A DNA stretch of 64,000 nucleotides, from NCBI RefSeq assembly GCF_016545825.1, contig NC_052621.1:17038910-17102909 (forward strand). The letters run 5' to 3'. Under the pieces are notes generated by a model. The model searched no databases and was not told the origin of the DNA. It saw nothing but the letters and a program-made list of their open reading frames with translations. Below, piece after piece: positions 59,451 to 64,000 of the stretch (positions within the stretch are counted from its first letter, which is position 1; each line of letters opens with the position of its first letter). Position numbers and translations under genes: made by a program. The stretch comes from Eucalyptus grandis (Eukaryota; Streptophyta; Magnoliopsida; Myrtales; Myrtaceae).

Positions 59451-62099
59451 TGCGAAGAATTGGTTTGAGAGGACCCACGATTATAATCGACGATCCGTTT
59501 GCGAAGTTAGCAAATGGAATCTTGTTTGAAACAGCCATTTGGATGTACCATTCAGATTATATGTCCATTTGCAAGGTTAAATGGTGTTTTATTTGAGAAT
59601 TTATAATTTGATCCGAATGTTTTATAGAAAGGGGAACAAAGGTTGTGAATTAAGGTGGCATGTGGAGGCTCTAGATCATGCCATTTGGTATCTTGTGATG
59701 TCACCTTATCTATTATGTCCAAATCTCATATGATTCTCACAATTTTTGAATTATTGCTTGACTTATTGTCCAAAGTCTCGAAATTCTTATTCTTGAAAAG
59801 CATGTTGTCAAGCTTATCAAGCTATTTTCAAGCTCCCGCATTGTTAGAAATTTAATTTTGGGCCTACCTTTTCTTGTTAGTTTGCAATTGAGCTCCAAAA
59901 ATGTTGGAAATGTAACTAGTATGTATATCCACAAACCCTTCAATGGCTCACAACAATATTGAGCATTAACACATCATTCAATATCAAGAATCAAATCCAT
60001 ATCAATTTTACAAATTGATTTCTCAAAATAGGACTTGTAAATATTCTTAACTTCATTCATCAACCAAGGTACATTTCATAAACAAACATATAATCTTTTG
60101 CAATTCAGCTCAACCACCGAAAAAACTTCTTTGTAAAATATTTCTCAAATCATTTCAGAACTTGTTTCTTGAACTAGAATATATTTCATAGACCATTTAA
60201 CAACTTATTTCATTAACCAAGTTCACAAACATATATATAACATTTCACAACACATTTCCTAAAATAATTTTCAAACCATTCAAAAATATCACAATGTAGT
60301 AAATATTTGATCCAGAGTTTGTGTAAAATATGAGATTTTCAAAAAGTTTAAATGTCAAAGGGAATAAGTATAAAACAGCAAAAACAAAAACAAAAAAGAA
60401 AGAAGACTCGGTCAACAAAGGTACACAATGGATTGCATTATAAGATCAGGAGCCTGCTCACGGAAAGAGAGGACAAAAATAGGAAGAAGACGAATAAGAA
60501 GAAGAGAGAGGAAAAGAAAATGGGTTTTTACGTGTGTTTGTTACAAATGCCTGGCCAAGTCAACTCAACTATGTATACCAACGCTCGGACAATGTTTGCG
60601 CCCCACGTTCTTCTAGTAGGAGTAGTTTTTGAAATTAGTCAAAATTTGAAATTTTGTGAAAATTGAGTTGCAAAGTCTCATTTTTTAGTTATGGAGCTTT
60701 GAAATTCAATGAAAACGGTGGATTATGATATTATGGAACTGTAGGGTTTGTCAAGAATTGGTTTAGAGTAACAATTACGTCAGAGCCAAATTTTAGGAAT
60801 TCATGTGTGAGTTTCACGTTAAGAATGGCTTGAATAATCGTTTTTGGTAAGCAATTTGTTAGCGTATAGAAATCGTTTTGTTAGTGTTTAAACACAGTAT
60901 AATCGTTTTGTAGTTGAGGTAGTTTATTACTCAATTTTAACATTGTTTCTCGCTTATTTGTTAGGATCGTGAGTTTGAGAATTTGAGGAACGTTTGTTGT
61001 TTGGTTGTAGGCGTTCGAAGATGGGTAGTGCTATACATTCTATGAATTTCTAAACTCATGTCTTGAAAGCAATAAATATTCGATATATTATGAGTTATAA
61101 AGAAACATGTTTGTTGCATAAAAGTCTACATTGGACAATTACTACATTTTCGTGTTGGTGAATGGTCTAATAAATGTTTTAAGGAATGTATTGCAAAATG
61201 TTATACATATATAGATTTGTGAGCCAATCTACAAAATGGAGTTTAAAATTGTTTGTGAAATATATTGCTACATATGAAATAGTTTTTGGATTTTGTTTTG
61301 TGGATTATGGAGAATGTTATTGTTGATTGCTATTGATACTTAATATTACTGTGAATCCAATAAGGGACTTGTAGGTATGCATACTAGTTTAGACTATCAT
61401 TGTGGATCAACCATTGACAATGTAGATGGAGACCTTGCCAATGGGGGGAGCTCGGTCGCTTGTCACGGGGCATCATGCGTGATCATGCTTGATATTTGAG
61501 CTCGAGATTGGTCATTAGAATAGATCATTGACATGTGTATTGAGATTGATAAGTGGGTTGGACCATTGATGTCTTCGATATTACTAATATAAATGAGTAT
61601 TTCTGCTATAATATATATAACCCCTTTTGATCTTGAAGTTTGTTGTATTCTTGATTTGGTGTAAATGGGTTTATGTGTGCATTTTGAATGTGTATAGTAA
61701 TTGCTCGATATGCTTAGAAGAAATGTATTACTCACTAGACTATAGTTGTTCATTTAACTCGTATTTCATGTTTTCAAGTCCTTAAATAGCTGTATATAGG
61801 GCAAGAGTGCTATCGGTGGAAAACTTTTAAGAATTGTATATTAGGTATGGCTTAAGGGAGTTTTATATTATAGTTATTGATAGTTTGTCGGGTTGACTGA
61901 GTTCCGAGATGCGTGTGTATATATATGTATTATGGATTATAGAAATTATGATATTGTAATCAATCTATTGTTTTATCTAAAATATATATGGATCAAGATA
62001 TATATGTTGATATCAAATTATTGGTTATGTTTGAGATTGCATCTTTTTGGGTGAAAGGGCGGCTGTGTCCCCCACTCTTGTTAGTTTTGGGGTGTGACA
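59451..62099. other. AT-rich repeat DNA ending in an LTR-like GGGGTGTGACA
   Basis: No gene. The block ends at about 62099 with TTAGTTTTGGGGTGTGACA. On minus this begins TGTCACACCCCAAAACTAAC, a typical plant LTR start. The matching far end and target duplication (TTATG expected) were not found. Confidence 0.35.
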
Positions 62100-62239
62100 T
62101 TATGCAAAAATTATACTTTAATAATTCACACAATACTCAAATCTTTATCACTTTTAGGACATGAACTTATAAATTCACTAAAGAAATAGCACCACTCATC
62201 TGGGTATGCTCAAACCAAACAATGCATAGTTATGCGAGC

Positions 62240-62679
62240 TAGGGGTGAGCATGTTGGACCACCCAGACTAGAAACTACTCAGAGTGCACCGGGCCTGGCC
62301 TATTTGGTTCGGTTCCTAGAGGAATCGGTCTGGTTCTCGCTTCCATAGAAATGGAACTGGTGATTGTTTGTCCAGCTCTCGATTTGGGGGGCAGAATTGG
62401 AGCAGACTAGACTGACTCTTTTAAAATATATGTGTATATATATATTCTTAATTTCTTAAAATAGTGATCAACCTCAAAAATAGTAACAATTCTAATATAT
62501 TTTTTAGAATTTTTTAATTTTTTAGGCTAAGTGATCTATTCTATGAGACCGGACTGGATTGACCGAATCCTAGGATCGTCCGAGTCGGTCCTCGATCCCA
62601 AAAATTGAGAACCAATTCTCCAGATTTGGCTTCTAATTCCTAGGTGGAATCGAATCGGACCGGGAACCGATTACCCCTA
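62240..62679. mobile_element. 440-bp hAT element with TAGGGGTGAGCA end
   Basis: The left end reads TAGGGGTGAGCA. The right end, reverse-complemented, reads TTAGGGGTAATCGGTTCCCG. The flanks ATGCGAGC (62232-62239) and ATGTGAGC (62680-62687) match at 7 of 8 positions, as expected for an ageing hAT duplication. It is related in wording to the elements at 35910 and 52821. Confidence 0.72.
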
Positions 62680-62689
62680 ATGTGAGCAA

Positions 62690-63549
62690 CAATATCGTAA
62701 TCTTAACAATTAAATGAAAATCAACATCAAAACTGAAAAAAAACCTCCACCTCAATTATGAAACGACTAGACTAAGCTTAATCACTAATAAAATGATTCT
62801 CACTCAAATCTAAATGCAACGCGTAATTCACACATGAAACCCTAAAATTTTACTTCAACAACACCATTGCTTTAAAACAATTCCCGTCAAACTCCACAAC
62901 TTCACGGTGTCACAATCCATCATTTCCATGAAATCCCATAACTCATCAACTCAAAACTTATACTTTGCAGCTTGATTTTGAGAAAACTTTGCTAATTCCA
63001 AAAACTACTTTGATTGAAAGAATTGAAAGCGCAAACACTTATCGAACGTTGGACGTTGGGATGCGATGTAAATCTGACTTGACGAAACTTCCTTTTAACT
63101 TGTACGCGTGAAACCACCCTCCTTTTTGGCTTGGCGAAACTTCCTTGACTTGCGCGGCTGAAACCTGCTTCTTTCTTCTTTCCCTTCTTTTCTTTCCGCT
63201 CTTTCCCTCTTTTCGCTTCGGGAGCTGTTGGCCCCCTTTAATTGACTGGGCGCCCACCTCCCTTGTTTATTGACCTAGTCTTCCTCCTTTTTCTTGGTTT
63301 TTCTCCGTTTCGGCCCCACCACATTTGACTAAGTGAAAAAAAATGGCACTGAATCTTTCGCCGGGCCACTTATCAAGTTCATCTGGGGCTCCCAATGGCA
63401 AATGTTAGTCCTAAAATGAAAAGAAAAGCAACATGAAACCTAAACGTATTACAAATGCGAATCATGCATATGATATTCTTATTTAGAAGTCCGATTCGAT
63501 CCCTAATTTTCTTAAGTGATGAATGATGCATTGAACTTTAGGTTTTCTG
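62690..63549. other. intergenic DNA, nothing recognised
   Basis: A 72-codon lysine-rich minus frame at 63039-63257 lies in a pyrimidine/purine-skewed stretch and is not convincing. Confidence 0.35.
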
Positions 63550-63565
63550 AACTAGAAGGTATTTA

Positions 63566-63766
63566 ATCACTTGGGGTTCGCTCTAGTGGCCACCCTTCCA
63601 ACTTGAAAGGAGGAAGTGGGGGATTCAAATCCCCACCTTCTTAGGGGGATTGAGGTGAGGACGATTTCATTTCAAGAGTGAGTTTTGATTCCCACGCCCG
63701 AAAGCGGGACAAAGAACGAGAGTAAGTGTTAGAGTAAGATTAGAGCAGGACCGACCAAAAAAAAAA
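63566..63766 (+). mobile_element. full-length tRNA-type SINE, perfect 16-bp target duplication
   Basis: AACTAGAAGGTATTTA flanks the insert exactly (63550-63565 and 63767-63782). The body is about 200 bp. An A-box-like TCGCTCTAGTGG lies at 63578-63589 and a B-box-like GATTCAAATCC at 63622-63632. The 3' end reads GACCGACC then A's. It is the same family as the minus SINE at 28346-28620. Confidence 0.88.
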
Positions 63767-64000
63767 AACTAGAAGGTATTTATGTTCGAGGTCAAATTAT
63801 CCAAGGGTTGATTGGGATGAGTTGAGTGTGGTACAACCATCTTCCTATTCTCCGCACAAATTTGGACCCGAGTAACCTATGGAAGCTTAATCGATGGAGG
63901 CTAAACCATTTTTTTGAGTTACCACGCATGATGTTTGTAGTTCTCTTGAAGCTGAGCAAAGATGATGACACTCGACTACTGGTCTACTCAAGTTAACACT

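Noticed and set aside
1..64000. CRISPR arrays, rRNA or intact tRNA genes
   Set aside because: None seen. The only tRNA-like boxes belong to SINEs, and the direct repeats lack CRISPR spacing.

Overview
This window is nuclear DNA from a flowering plant, almost certainly a dicot. The protein-coding genes have canonical GT-AG introns, are separated by long AT-rich intergenic stretches, and sit among SINEs, non-autonomous hAT- and Mutator-like elements, LTR-derived blocks and microsatellites. No autonomous transposase or reverse transcriptase was seen. The many GC-rich element cores built on GAGCTCGAGGCTCGCC remind me of Myrtaceae genomes, but that is a weak inference.

Layout. 1-11.7 kb: two minus-strand genes. 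One is a five-exon gene for a roughly 762-residue plant protein of unknown function (1431-7288). The other is IMP3, a subunit of the U3 snoRNP (9331-11582). IMP3 has four exons and, as given here, a one-base deletion in exon 2 that breaks the frame. Three site II (TGGGCY) boxes lie just upstream of it. 11.7-29.5 kb: a transposon graveyard with clear nesting. A Mutator-like element (13744-16817) holds a second element with a 10-bp target duplication. A three-level nest (17457-22922) has a 1.2-kb hAT element inside an LTR-like block inside a TIR element. Two tRNA-type SINEs follow. 29.5-34.9 kb: an eight-exon GT106 gene, probably a rhamnogalacturonan I rhamnosyltransferase, followed by a three-copy 250-260-bp repeat. 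37.4-47.6 kb: a local cluster of a 56-codon gene of unknown function. One copy is on the minus strand (37668-37838). Two copies encoding identical peptides are on the plus strand (39765-39935 and 46181-46351). They lie in a direct 3.35-kb segmental duplication whose second unit carries a 2.86-kb TG...CA solo-LTR-like insertion and a promoter copy that has lost its coding region. 48.5-52.6 kb: an intronless coding region for a type II gamma phosphatidylinositol 4-kinase with a ubiquitin-like domain, behind a probably spliced leader with uORFs. 52.8-64 kb: repeats only, including two hAT elements with target duplications and a full-length SINE with a perfect 16-bp duplication.

The genes do not form a pathway. 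They cover ribosome biogenesis (IMP3), pectin synthesis in the Golgi (GT106), phosphoinositide or protein-kinase signalling (PI4K gamma), one conserved unknown and one lineage-specific small gene family. The most unusual observations are the small-gene cluster with its orphan promoter, three ultra-short retroposons (8-9 bp plus poly(A), each with a perfect 15-17-bp target duplication), a SINE with a duplicated promoter head, and the IMP3 frameshift.
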